The position numbers and the translations under genes are program-made. A DNA stretch of 40,814 bases, from contig CAIKUF010000053.1 in the NCBI GenBank assembly GCA_903830565.1, forward strand, positions 1 through 40,814, read 5' to 3'. The notes below the pieces were generated by a model, which was not told the origin of the DNA, made no database searches, and was given only the letters and a program-made list of their open reading frames with translations. This DNA comes from an uncultured bacterium. Lineage in GTDB: Bacteria; Pseudomonadota; Gammaproteobacteria; Burkholderiales; Burkholderiaceae_C. Shown here piece by piece: positions 25,742 through 34,800 of this stretch. The number at the start of each line of letters is the position of its first letter. The stretch's first letter is position 1.

Positions 25742-26827
25742 ATGGAAGCCTTCACTGGAACCAAACCCGTTGCCGAGCGACACGCCTTCGATGTCGCCGC
25801 GCTGCAAGCCTATCTTGAAGCGCGCCTGCTGGGATTCGCCGGCCCGTTGACCGTCGAACAATTCAAGGGCGGGCAATCGAACCCGACCTACAAGCTCGTC
25901 ACGCCGGGCACCGCCTATGTGATGCGCTCCAAGCCCGGCCCCGAGGCCAAGCTGCTCGCCTCGGCGCACGCGATCGAGCGCGAGTTCCGCGTCATGAGCG
26001 CGCTCGCCGCGACCGACGTGCCGGTGCCCGAAATGCTGCTGCTGTGCGAAGACGAAGCGGTGATCGGCCGCGCGTTCTACATCATGGAGTGCATGCAGGG
26101 CCGCGTGCTGTGGGACCAATCTCTGCCCGGCATGACGACTGCGCAGCGCGCGGCAATCTACGACGAGATGAACCGCGTCATCGCCGCTCTGCACAGCGTC
26201 GACGTGCAGGCTGTGGGCCTCGCCGACTACGGCAAGCCGGGCAACTACTTCGAGCGCCAGATCGGGCGCTGGAGCAAACAGTACCAAGCCTCGGTCACCG
26301 AGACCATCGCGTCCATGGACTCGCTGATGGCTTGGCTGCCCGAGAACATCCCGGCGAGTGCGCGCGATGCTTCGCAGGTGTCGGTCGTGCACGGCGACTT
26401 TCGCCTGGACAACCTGATGTTCCACCCGACCGAGGCGCGCATCCTCGCCGTGCTCGACTGGGAGCTCTCGACCATCGGCCATCCGCTGGCCGACTTCAGC
26501 TACCACTGCATGTCGTGGCACATCCCGCCCGGCGCCTTCCGCGGCATCGGCGGGCTGGACCTCGCCGCGCTCGGCATCCCGGGCGAGAAGAGCTACGTAC
26601 GCCGCTACTGCGAGCGCACCGGCCGCGGCGCGCCCGAGGCCGCCCTCACGCTGATGCGCGACTGGAACTTCTACATGGCCTACAACCTGTTCCGCATCGC
26701 GGCGATCCTGCAAGGCATCGTTAAGCGCGCCCAAGACGGCACCGCCGCCAGCGCGCAGGCGGCGCAGTCCGCCACCGGAACGCGAACGCTAGCCGACATG
26801 GGCTGGCGCTTCGCGCTGGCCGCCTGA
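25742..26827 (+). CDS. APH-family phosphotransferase (ACAD10/11 kinase-domain type)
   Basis: 361-residue kinase-fold protein of the aminoglycoside-phosphotransferase superfamily. It has the [10 protein letters not shown] nucleotide loop, the catalytic segment [15 protein letters not shown] and the metal-binding [16 protein letters not shown]. This [10 protein letters not shown] version marks the group fused to acyl-CoA dehydrogenase in animal ACAD10/ACAD11, and LvaA of Pseudomonas levulinate catabolism is a related 4-hydroxyacyl-CoA kinase. Its neighbour 20 bp downstream is the matching dehydrogenase, so the pair is the split form of that fusion. It is unlikely to be an antibiotic resistance enzyme. 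No clear ribosome binding site is seen before ATG 25742. Confidence 0.85.
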   Translation: MEAFTGTKPVAERHAFDVAALQAYLEARLLGFAGPLTVEQFKGGQSNPTYKLVTPGTAYVMRSKPGPEAKLLASAHAIEREFRVMSALAATDVPVPEMLLLCEDEAVIGRAFYIMECMQGRVLWDQSLPGMTTAQRAAIYDEMNRVIAALHSVDVQAVGLADYGKPGNYFERQIGRWSKQYQASVTETIASMDSLMAWLPENIPASARDASQVSVVHGDFRLDNLMFHPTEARILAVLDWELSTIGHPLADFSYHCMSWHIPPGAFRGIGGLDLAALGIPGEKSYVRRYCERTGRGAPEAALTLMRDWNFYMAYNLFRIAAILQGIVKRAQDGTAASAQAAQSATGTRTLADMGWRFALAA

Positions 26828-26847
26828 ATCAACCCACGGAGACACAC

Positions 26848-28089
26848 ATGGACTTCAGCTACTCCAAACGCACCCTCGATCTGCAGGCCCAGTTGCTGCG
26901 CTTCATGGACGAATACATCTACCCGGCCGAGGCCGCCTACCACGCCGAGATCGAGGCCAACACCGCCGCCGGCAAACGCTGGACGCCGCTGCAGGTGATC
27001 GAGCAGCTCAAGCCCAAGGCACGCGCGCAGGGCCTGTGGAACCTGTTTCTCCCGCCGAGCGCCGATGGCAGCGTTCGCGCCGCCGAGCATGGCCCGGGCC
27101 TGAGCAACCAGGAGTACGCGCCGCTGGCCGAGATCATGGGCCGCGTGCCGTGGTGCAGCGAAGTCTTCAACTGCTCGGCGCCGGACACCGGCAACATGGA
27201 GACCATCGTCCGCTACGGCAACGCCGAACTGAAGAAGCGCTGGCTGGAGCCGCTGCTCAATGGCGAGATCCGCAGCGCGTTCGCGATGACCGAGCCGGCC
27301 GTCGCCTCGTCGGACGCGACCAACATCCGCGCCCGCATCGTTCGCGAGGGCGACGAGTACGTCCTCAACGGCCGCAAGTGGTGGACCTCGGGCGCGGGCG
27401 ACCCGCGCTGCAAGGTCTACGTCTTCATGGGCAAGACCGACCCCGAAGCGCCGCGCCATTCGCAGCAGTCGATGATCCTCGTCCCCGCCGACGCCCCGGG
27501 CATCAAGGTGCTGCGCCCGCTGACCGTATTCGGCTACGACGACGCGCCGCACGGGCACATGGAAGTGATGTTCGAGAACGTTCGCGTGCCGGTCGGCAAC
27601 CTGCTGCTCGGCGAAGGGCGCGGCTTCGAGATTGCGCAAGGCCGCCTCGGGCCGGGGCGCATCCACCACTGCATGCGCCTGATCGGCCTCGCCGAGCGCT
27701 CGCTCGAGATGATGTGCAAGCGCGCGACCAGCCGCGTCGCCTTCGGCAAGCCGATCTCCGAGCAGGGCGTGACGCGCGAGCGCATTGCCGAAGCGCGCTG
27801 CAAGATCGACATGGCGCGCCTGTTGACGCTCAAAGCGGCATGGATGATGGACGTCGCCGGTAACAAGACCGCCAAGGCCGAGATCGCGATGATCAAGGTT
27901 GTCGCGCCGAACATGGCGCTGCAGGTGATCGACTGGGCGATGCAGGTGTACGGCGGCGCCGGCGTGTGCCAGGATTTCCCGCTCGTCTACTTTTACGCCG
28001 CGTCGCGCACGCTGCGCTTTGCCGACGGCCCGGACGAGGTGCACCGCAACGCGATCGCCAAGATCGAGCTCGGCAAGTACCCGGCCTGA
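26848..28089 (+). CDS. Acyl-CoA dehydrogenase, ACAD10/11-like
   Basis: FAD enzyme of 413 residues with the N-terminal helical, middle beta ([31 protein letters not shown]) and C-terminal helical domains (VQVYGGAG-like [19 protein letters not shown]). The C-terminal [19 protein letters not shown] places Asp at the site where medium-chain enzymes have the catalytic Glu (YEGT), as in the ACAD10/11 group. ATG 26848 has GGAG in ACGGAGACACAC. With the upstream kinase it probably handles phosphorylated 4-hydroxyacyl-CoAs rather than ordinary fatty acyl-CoAs, which is inference from known ACAD11 and Lva systems. Confidence 0.9.
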   Translation: MDFSYSKRTLDLQAQLLRFMDEYIYPAEAAYHAEIEANTAAGKRWTPLQVIEQLKPKARAQGLWNLFLPPSADGSVRAAEHGPGLSNQEYAPLAEIMGRVPWCSEVFNCSAPDTGNMETIVRYGNAELKKRWLEPLLNGEIRSAFAMTEPAVASSDATNIRARIVREGDEYVLNGRKWWTSGAGDPRCKVYVFMGKTDPEAPRHSQQSMILVPADAPGIKVLRPLTVFGYDDAPHGHMEVMFENVRVPVGNLLLGEGRGFEIAQGRLGPGRIHHCMRLIGLAERSLEMMCKRATSRVAFGKPISEQGVTRERIAEARCKIDMARLLTLKAAWMMDVAGNKTAKAEIAMIKVVAPNMALQVIDWAMQVYGGAGVCQDFPLVYFYAASRTLRFADGPDEVHRNAIAKIELGKYPA

Positions 28090-28104
28090 GCGGCCGAGGA
28101 CGCG

Positions 28105-28833
28105 TCAGGGCTTGCGGTCTTCGGGCGAGATCTGCGTCTGCCAGACGGTGGACGCAGTATCCCGCCACGGAGCCGAATTGCCCGGCCCGCCGTTCACGAG
28201 CAATGCCCGTTCGGCCGCGGTCTCGAACAAGTCGACCATGGCGTCGAAAGCGGCAAGATCGAGCGCGGCCAATTCCAGCCGCAGGTAGATGCGCCCACGC
28301 AGCGTCATCACCAGGAACGGCGGCGACCCGGCCAGCGGCCCGCGCGCAGCGATGGAAAGGCACTCGGCCAAAGGCCCTGCAACCCAGGCCACGGCCGCCT
28401 GCGGCGACGACGAGACGATGGCGAAGCGATGTCTGAAATCCAGGTTCGCCGCCAGCGCAACCTTGGGATACATGGCCAGCCAGCGCATCTCTTCGGGCGT
28501 CGAGGCGTCGATCTGAGTCTGCATCGTCGAGGTGAAGTTCTCGAAGGTCCGGCGCTCGAGCTCGTCCATCAGTGGCCGCGAGAGAAGCAACATGTGCAGC
28601 TCGTGCGACAGGCCGATCCCCATGCGCAGGCGCAACTCGTTCCCCTGGATGTAGTCGCGCTGCGGCGCGCCCCACTCCAGGCGCCAGGCACGCGCGCCCA
28701 AGGCGCCGTCGACCACGAGGGCTTTGTTCGTGCGCACCATGCGCGCACCGCGCCCGGCGGCCCAGGCCGCCACGGCGCGCCCCTCGCCTCTGCGCGCGCC
28801 GCCTGCGAGAAATCTTCTGAAAGCGTCGAACAT
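28105..28833 (-). CDS. Conserved-looking hypothetical protein
   Basis: 242 residues that I do not recognise. The N-terminus is basic and Ala/Gly/Arg-rich (FDAFRRFLAGGARRGEGR). The body looks globular and soluble, with no signal peptide or membrane helix. The middle (RLEWGAPQRDYIQGNELRLR) and SHELHMLLLSRPLMDELE have good coding character and cannot be explained as antisense of another gene. It converges on the acyl-CoA dehydrogenase with a 15-bp gap and diverges from the glutathione transferase across 49 bp. No clear ribosome binding site precedes ATG 28833, so the start could lie further in. Confidence 0.72.
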   Translation of the reverse strand: MFDAFRRFLAGGARRGEGRAVAAWAAGRGARMVRTNKALVVDGALGARAWRLEWGAPQRDYIQGNELRLRMGIGLSHELHMLLLSRPLMDELERRTFENFTSTMQTQIDASTPEEMRWLAMYPKVALAANLDFRHRFAIVSSSPQAAVAWVAGPLAECLSIAARGPLAGSPPFLVMTLRGRIYLRLELAALDLAAFDAMVDLFETAAERALLVNGGPGNSAPWRDTASTVWQTQISPEDRKP

Positions 28834-28882
28834 CGAGGTGGCGTATCGTCGCCGCTACCTGCGGCGCCGATGGGAGAGTCGA

Positions 28883-29575
28883 ATGATCGAAGTGTATTCG
28901 TGGGCCACGCCCAACGGGCACAAGGTGCACATCATGCTCGAGGAGTGCGGCCTACCCTACCGCACGATCGCGGTCGACATCGGAGCCGGCGATCAGTTCA
29001 AGCCCGAGTTCCTGGCCATCAGCCCGAACAACAAGATCCCCGCCATCGTCGATCCCGACGGCCCGGACGGCAAGCCGATCTCGCTCTTCGAATCGGGCGC
29101 GATCCTGCTCTACCTCGCAGCCAAGACCGGCCGCTTCCTGCCACCCGAAACGCGCGGCCGCTACGAGGTGTTGCAGTGGCTGATGTTCCAGATGGGCAGC
29201 GTCGGGCCGATGCTGGGCCAGGCGCACCACTTTCGCATCTACGCACCCGAGAAGTTAGCCTATGCCATCGACCGCTACACGAGCGAGGCGCGGCGCCTCT
29301 ATGGCGTGATGAACGATCGCTTGGCCAAGAGCAAGTACATCGGCGGTCCCGAATACGGCATCGCCGACATCGCGATCTACCCCTGGCTGCGTTCGTGGAA
29401 GAACCAGGGCATAGCCTGGAGCGACTACCCTCATCTGAAGGGCTGGTTCGACGAGATCGGCGCCCGCCCGGCGGTCATGCGCGGCGTCGAAGTGCTGGCC
29501 TCGCAGCGCAAGCCGCTCGTCGACGACAAAGCGCGCGAGGTGCTGTTCGGCGCTCGTCAATACGCGCGCCGCTGA
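28883..29575 (+). CDS. yfcG: Glutathione transferase-like disulfide oxidoreductase (YfcG type)
   Basis: 230 residues, Nu-class GST similar along its length to E. coli YfcG, a glutathione-dependent disulfide-bond reductase. The thioredoxin-like N-terminus has YSWATPNGHKVHIMLEE, AISPNNKIPAIVDPDG and LFESGAILLYLA. The helical C-terminal domain has GSVGPMLGQAHHF and YGIADIAIYPW. There is no catalytic Cys or Ser in the first loop, as in YfcG, where the backbone/Thr-Pro-Asn site binds glutathione. ATG 28883 has a GGGAGAG ribosome binding site. Its 3' end overlaps the end of convergent pbpC by 19 bp. Confidence 0.9.
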   Translation: MIEVYSWATPNGHKVHIMLEECGLPYRTIAVDIGAGDQFKPEFLAISPNNKIPAIVDPDGPDGKPISLFESGAILLYLAAKTGRFLPPETRGRYEVLQWLMFQMGSVGPMLGQAHHFRIYAPEKLAYAIDRYTSEARRLYGVMNDRLAKSKYIGGPEYGIADIAIYPWLRSWKNQGIAWSDYPHLKGWFDEIGARPAVMRGVEVLASQRKPLVDDKAREVLFGARQYARR

Positions 29576-31821
29576 TCTCGCACCGCCGCGCCAGGGCCTG
29601 GCGGGTGCGGGTCGCTCGATGCGGCCGTCACACCCAAGGGCACGATCGCGGCAGTCGCCGTCACGCCGACGCGCGCGGCCGGCCCGACCTGCGCGCCACG
29701 CACCTCGAAGTTCGCAGTTTCGCGCACGACGCCGAATGGATCGACAAGCTCGAGTCGGTGCGGACCCGGCCACGGCGCCCACTGCAGCGTCGTCGCCGCG
29801 CCGATGCGCTTGCCGTCCAGGCGCCAACTCCACGTGGAAGGCGTGCCGGCGACGGCGGCGATGCGCAACCGCTGCGCCTGCGGCGGGATGTCGGGGTCGA
29901 GGGCAACCGTGCTGCGGTCTATCGGTGAGGCGATGCGCGTGTCGGCATGGCCGCTCGCGCTCGCGCGCGTGACCGAGGTCTGCTCGGTTCCGGGCAGGAA
30001 CCACTCGTCGCGCGGGGGCTCGACGGCGGGGTCGAAACGTACATGGCGCGCGCGCAGCTCCGGCGGTGCGGACGGCTGCAACCCGCGGCCGTTCGCGGGC
30101 GCGGACTGGCGCTGCAGGCCGTCCATCACCGCACGCCACACCGGCGCCGCGCCGGTGACGCCGGAGACGTTCCACATCGGCGCGCCGCTCGCGTTGCCGA
30201 CCCACACGCCGACGGTGTAGCGCTGCGAATATCCGACGCACCAGTTGTCGCGCATGTCCTTGCTGGTGCCGGTCTTGACCGCCGCCCAGTAGCGCGGCGA
30301 CAAGGCGTTGTCCAGGCCGAAGGTCGGCACCCGCGCCTCGCGGTCGGCGAGGATGTCGGAGACGATGAAGCTCGCGCCGGCATCCATCACCTGCCGCGCC
30401 TTGGGCGACGGGTCGCCCGGCTGCGTGCGCAGCGGCGTGAAGGCGCCGCCGTTGGCGAGCGTGCGGTAGGCGTTGGCCAGCGTCGCGAGCGTGACCTCGG
30501 CCGAGCCGAGCGCGAGGCTGTAGCCGTAGTAGTCGCCGTTGTGCTTGAGCCTGAGGCCGACCGCGCCCAGGCGCTGCGCGAAGCGCTCGGGCGTCACCTG
30601 CACCAGCGTGCGCACGGCAGGCACGTTGAGCGACGACGCCAGGGCCGTGCGCAGCGAGACCTCGCCCTTGAAACGATGGTCGTAGTTCTCGGGCAGGTAA
30701 AGGCCGGCGGCGGTCGCGAGGCCGACCGGCGAATCGTCGATCAGCGACGCCGCGGTCAGCCAGCGCGATTCGATCGCCGCCGCGTAAAGAAAGGGCTTGA
30801 GCGTCGAGCCCGCCTGCCGCGGCGCGACGACGCCGTCGACGTCCGCCGCCTGCGACAGGCTGCCGCTGGAGCCAACCCAGGCCAGCACGTCGCCGCTCGC
30901 GTTGTCGACGACGATCACCGCGCCGTCCTCGACATGGCGGTCGCGCAGCTCGGCCAAATGCTGGCGCAGCGTGTCGCGCGCCATGCGCTGCACGGCAAGG
31001 TCGAGCGTCGTGCGCAGTGTCGCGCCGTGCGATGCCGTGGAATCGACCAAGCGTCGCGCAAGGTGCGGCGCCAACTGCTCGCCCTGAACGAGCAGCTCGC
31101 GGCTGGCCAGCACCTGCCGTCCGTAGGTGCCGAGCGCCTCGCACTCGGATGCGCGGCCCTGCGCCGCGAGCACGCTGCAGGCGCGCTGCGCGACGGCGGC
31201 GGGCTTGGCATTCGGCGCGCGGATCAGCGCCGCGGCGATCGCAGACTCGTCGGCGTCGAGGCCGCTCGGCATCTTCTTGAACAGCGTCGCCGCGAGCGCG
31301 CCGATGCCGACGACCTCGCCGCGGAATGCGACCAGGTTCAGGTAGGCCTCGAGGATCTGGTCCTTGCTCCAAGAGCGTTCGAGCCGATAGGCCGCGCCGG
31401 CCTGGCCGACCTTGGCCGCCAGCGAGCGGCCGCCGCTAGGCGTTGCCAGCTCATCGTCGAGCAGCCCGGCAAGTTGCATCGTGACCGTCGATGCGCCGCG
31501 CGTGCGCGTGTTCCACAGGTTGCCCCACGCGGCAGCGCCGACGGCCGACCAGTCGACGCCGGAATGCTCGTAGAAGCGCTTGTCTTCGGAGAGCAGCAGC
31601 GCCTGCCGCAGCGCCGGCGAGACCTGTGCCAGCAGCACCCAGTCGAGCTTGCGCACCTTGGGATCGGTGCGCACGCGCTGCAAGGGCTCGCCACGGCGGT
31701 CGAGGACGACGGTGTCCGACGACCGGTACGACGCCTTCACCTCGGCGAAGCTCGGCAGGGCAAGCGCTGGCAGCGCCGCGCCGGCCAGTGCGAACGCGGC
31801 GAGCGTGGCGCGCAGCGGCAT
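29557..31821 (-). CDS. pbpC: Penicillin-binding protein 1C
   Basis: Bifunctional class A peptidoglycan synthase, 754 residues from ATG 31821. An N-terminal membrane anchor or signal (about 1-22) precedes the GT51 domain with SEDKRFYEHSGVDW (Glu79) and LEAYLNL (Glu158). The transpeptidase domain has the SxxK motif in AGSTLKP (Ser339, Lys342), SxN in SSLN (397-399) and KTG in KTGTSKD (Lys516). The C-terminus ends in a PBP1C-specific domain (BiPBP_C). It follows the alpha-2-macroglobulin gene by 13 bp, the E. coli yfhM-pbpC pairing. An upstream in-frame start at 31872 lies inside that gene and is rejected. Confidence 0.94.
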   Translation of the reverse strand: MPLRATLAAFALAGAALPALALPSFAEVKASYRSSDTVVLDRRGEPLQRVRTDPKVRKLDWVLLAQVSPALRQALLLSEDKRFYEHSGVDWSAVGAAAWGNLWNTRTRGASTVTMQLAGLLDDELATPSGGRSLAAKVGQAGAAYRLERSWSKDQILEAYLNLVAFRGEVVGIGALAATLFKKMPSGLDADESAIAAALIRAPNAKPAAVAQRACSVLAAQGRASECEALGTYGRQVLASRELLVQGEQLAPHLARRLVDSTASHGATLRTTLDLAVQRMARDTLRQHLAELRDRHVEDGAVIVVDNASGDVLAWVGSSGSLSQAADVDGVVAPRQAGSTLKPFLYAAAIESRWLTAASLIDDSPVGLATAAGLYLPENYDHRFKGEVSLRTALASSLNVPAVRTLVQVTPERFAQRLGAVGLRLKHNGDYYGYSLALGSAEVTLATLANAYRTLANGGAFTPLRTQPGDPSPKARQVMDAGASFIVSDILADREARVPTFGLDNALSPRYWAAVKTGTSKDMRDNWCVGYSQRYTVGVWVGNASGAPMWNVSGVTGAAPVWRAVMDGLQRQSAPANGRGLQPSAPPELRARHVRFDPAVEPPRDEWFLPGTEQTSVTRASASGHADTRIASPIDRSTVALDPDIPPQAQRLRIAAVAGTPSTWSWRLDGKRIGAATTLQWAPWPGPHRLELVDPFGVVRETANFEVRGAQVGPAARVGVTATAAIVPLGVTAASSDPHPPGPGAAVRDQRRAY

Positions 31822-31834
31822 CACACCGAGGCGC

Positions 31835-34800
31835 TCAGGGCTGAACGAGCATCGGTGCATTCGGCGCCTCACCGAACATCTCAGGCGCGTACATCGCTTC
31901 GACGCGCGTTGCCGGCAGCCCGAAGCGGCCCGGGTTGTTCAGGCGCACCGTGTACTCGACGCTGAAGCTGCCCTTGGGCAGATAGCGGTAGTAGGCGCGG
32001 AAGGCCTCGAAGCTGCGCTCCTCGTAGGCCAGCCAGGCGCGGCCGTCCTGGCGCTCGCTGCCGCGGTTGATCCGGTCGTCGCGGCCGAGGCCGGTGCCGA
32101 GTTGCGTCGCGCCGGCCGGCACCGGGTCGTCGATCACGACCCAGGTCATGTCGGCCTGCGCGTCGATCTCGACGCGCACCCGCAGCACATCGCCACGGCT
32201 CCACTGGCCGGGCACTTTCTGCTCGACGGGGGTGACCGTCTTGGTAATGCGGTAGCCGCTGGCGAACGGCGCCGCGAGCGGAACCGCCGCCTTGCTCGTG
32301 AACGTGAGCCAGGGCTTGCCGCTGCCGTCGTGCCTGACCTTGGCGCTCGTCTCGGCCGGGTTGCCACCGACGCCGAACCCTGCCGGCCAGCCGAGGGCGA
32401 GCGTGCCGCCGGTCGCGGCCTTGGCCCAGTCCAGCACTTGCGGCGCAGGGCCGGGCTCGAAGCCGGCGCGCGTGGTGCCGGTGACCGGCTCGCGCTCGAA
32501 GCGCTTGGAGAACGCCTCCATCGCGATCGAACCCCAGGCGTTGGCGTTGGTTGTCGACCAGTGCCCGAACTGCTGGCGCTGCAGCGTGCCGGTCACGATG
32601 CGCGGCAGGTCGTCCTTCCACCCCGGGCGCTCGAGGACGGCGAGGATCATGCGCGTGCTGTTGACGTCGCCGTTGACCATCAGCCACCACCAACTGTCGT
32701 CGCGCTCGGTCGAGAAACCGAGCCGCGTTCCCTGCACGCTCATCCGCGCGCGAAGAATCTGCTCGGCCTCGGCGATGCGCTTGTCGCGCTCGGGAATCTC
32801 GGCCACGCGATCGAGGATCATCAGCCAGTCGATCACCGCGCCGGTCGGCCACTGGTTGGGCAGGATCTGCACCGATTCGAGCAGCTTGGGCCGCGCCTTG
32901 CCGGTGCGCGACAGCGCTTCGATGGCGGCGATCTTGCGCACGTCGAGGTCGCCGTTGCGCAGGAACGCCGGCACCCAGAAGTCGCGCTTGGCGCGGCCTT
33001 CGACGAAGGCGATCAGCCCGCGCTCCATCTTCGTGCGCGTTTCCTCGGGGATCGCGAAGTCGTAGCCGAGGCGGCTCGCCTCGTTGCTGGCCGCGAGCAG
33101 GTAGGCGGTCAGCGTGTCGCTGCCGGTGCTGCGCCAGCCGCTGGCGGGCGGGAAGTAGTTCGCGAGGCCTTCCTCGTCGAGGTAGAGCGGGATCTGGCTC
33201 GCCACGCTGCGCCACAAGGCCACGTCGCGCAGGCCGATGGCCACCGACGCGCGCTGCTCCAGGCAGACCCACGGGTAGCGCTGAAAGTACTCGCGAACGC
33301 CCTGCAGGCCGTCGCCCAGGCGCGGCCGGAGCGTCACCTCGACGCCGCCGCGCAACGCACCTTTGGCGTTAGCCACCGCGCTCGCGGGCGGCGCGATCGG
33401 AATCGCGACCGCGTTGCCCAGCTGCATCAAGGTGGCCTGCTGCACGCGCACCGGAACGGCTTCGCGCACCGCCTGCTGGATCTTCATGCGGTCGCGCGCG
33501 CCGCCTGCCTCGGCGGAGACCGTCCACTCGAGCTGCCTGAGGTTGTAGGGAACGTCGATCTCCCAGCTCGTCTCGGCGGCGCCGTTGGCGTCGATCTTGA
33601 GCTTTTGCGGCGCGAGCGCGGTGGCGCCCATCTGCGCCGCGAGCGTCGCTTCGACAGGCTTGGCCGTCGTATTGCGCAGCGTGAACATTGCGCGGTAGTG
33701 GTCGCCCTCGCGCACCAGCGGCGGCACGCCGGAGACGATCTGCAGATCCTGCGTCGAGCGTATCGTCGCCCGGCCGGTGCCGAACAGCGCCGCGTTGGCG
33801 CCCTGCACGACGTCGGCGACGGCGACGATGCGAAACGCGGTCAGCGAATCGTTGAGCGGCACGTTCACCACTGCCTCGCCGTTCGCATCCAGGACGACGC
33901 GCGGGTTCCACAGCAGCAGCGTGTCGAAGAGTTCGCGCGTCGGGAACTGCCCGCCGCCACCACCCGCGGGCGCGGCCTTCTTGCCGAAGTGGCGCTTGCC
34001 GATGATCTGCATCTGCGCGGTCGCCGTCTCGACGCCGTAGCCGCGCTTGCGGATCATCGCGCCCAGCAGGTCCCAGGTGTCGTTGGGCATGAGTTCGAGC
34101 AGCGCCTCGTCGACCGCGGCCAGCGCGACCTCGGTGCCGGCCGATGCGGGCTTGCCGTCCGGCAGGCTGACCTTGATGCGCACCTTGCTGGTCGCGCGAA
34201 TCGGATAGCTCGGTTTATCGGTCGCCACATCGACCTTCAGGCGATGCGCCGCAATGCCGACCTCGATCTCGGCAATGCCGTACTTGAACGCCGGCTTCGA
34301 GAGGTCGACCATCGCCGTCGGCGGCTGGTACGAACGCCCTTCGTCGCGGTAGGCGTTCCACCACTCGCCGGGCGAGCGCCAGCCCCAGGTGAAGAGCGAA
34401 TACCACGGCACCTCGCGCACGCGGCCGCGCACCGCGAGCACCGAGATGTAGACGTTGGGCGCCCACTCGGCCTTGACCGGCAGCTCGATGGTCGGGTCGC
34501 GCCCACTCAGTTCGACGGTTAGGGTTTCGATGATGCCGCTGCGCTCGACCGCTATCAGCGCCGTCGCGCTGCGGAACGGGCTGCGCACCTGAAAGCGGGC
34601 GGTCTGCCCGGCTTCGTAGGAGCGCTGCTCGGGGATGACGTCCATGCGGTCCTGGTTGTCGCCGCCGAACCAGACTTCGCCCTGGCGCGTGACCCAGACC
34701 GTCGACGCCGCCTGGGCCAGGTTGCCGCCGGCGTCCTTGGCCTCGGCGATCAGTTCCACCTCGCCGGGCGACTTCAGCTCGATCTCGCAGAACACAAGGC

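Noticed and set aside
25742-26827. Reading the APH-fold gene as aminoglycoside resistance
   Set aside because: The [10 protein letters not shown] segment and the adjacent ACAD10/11-like dehydrogenase point to the acyl-CoA-linked kinase group.
29947-34522. Long plus-strand open frames opposite pbpC and the alpha-2-macroglobulin gene
   Set aside because: His/Arg/Gly-rich translations without domains; the minus strand carries intact motifs throughout.
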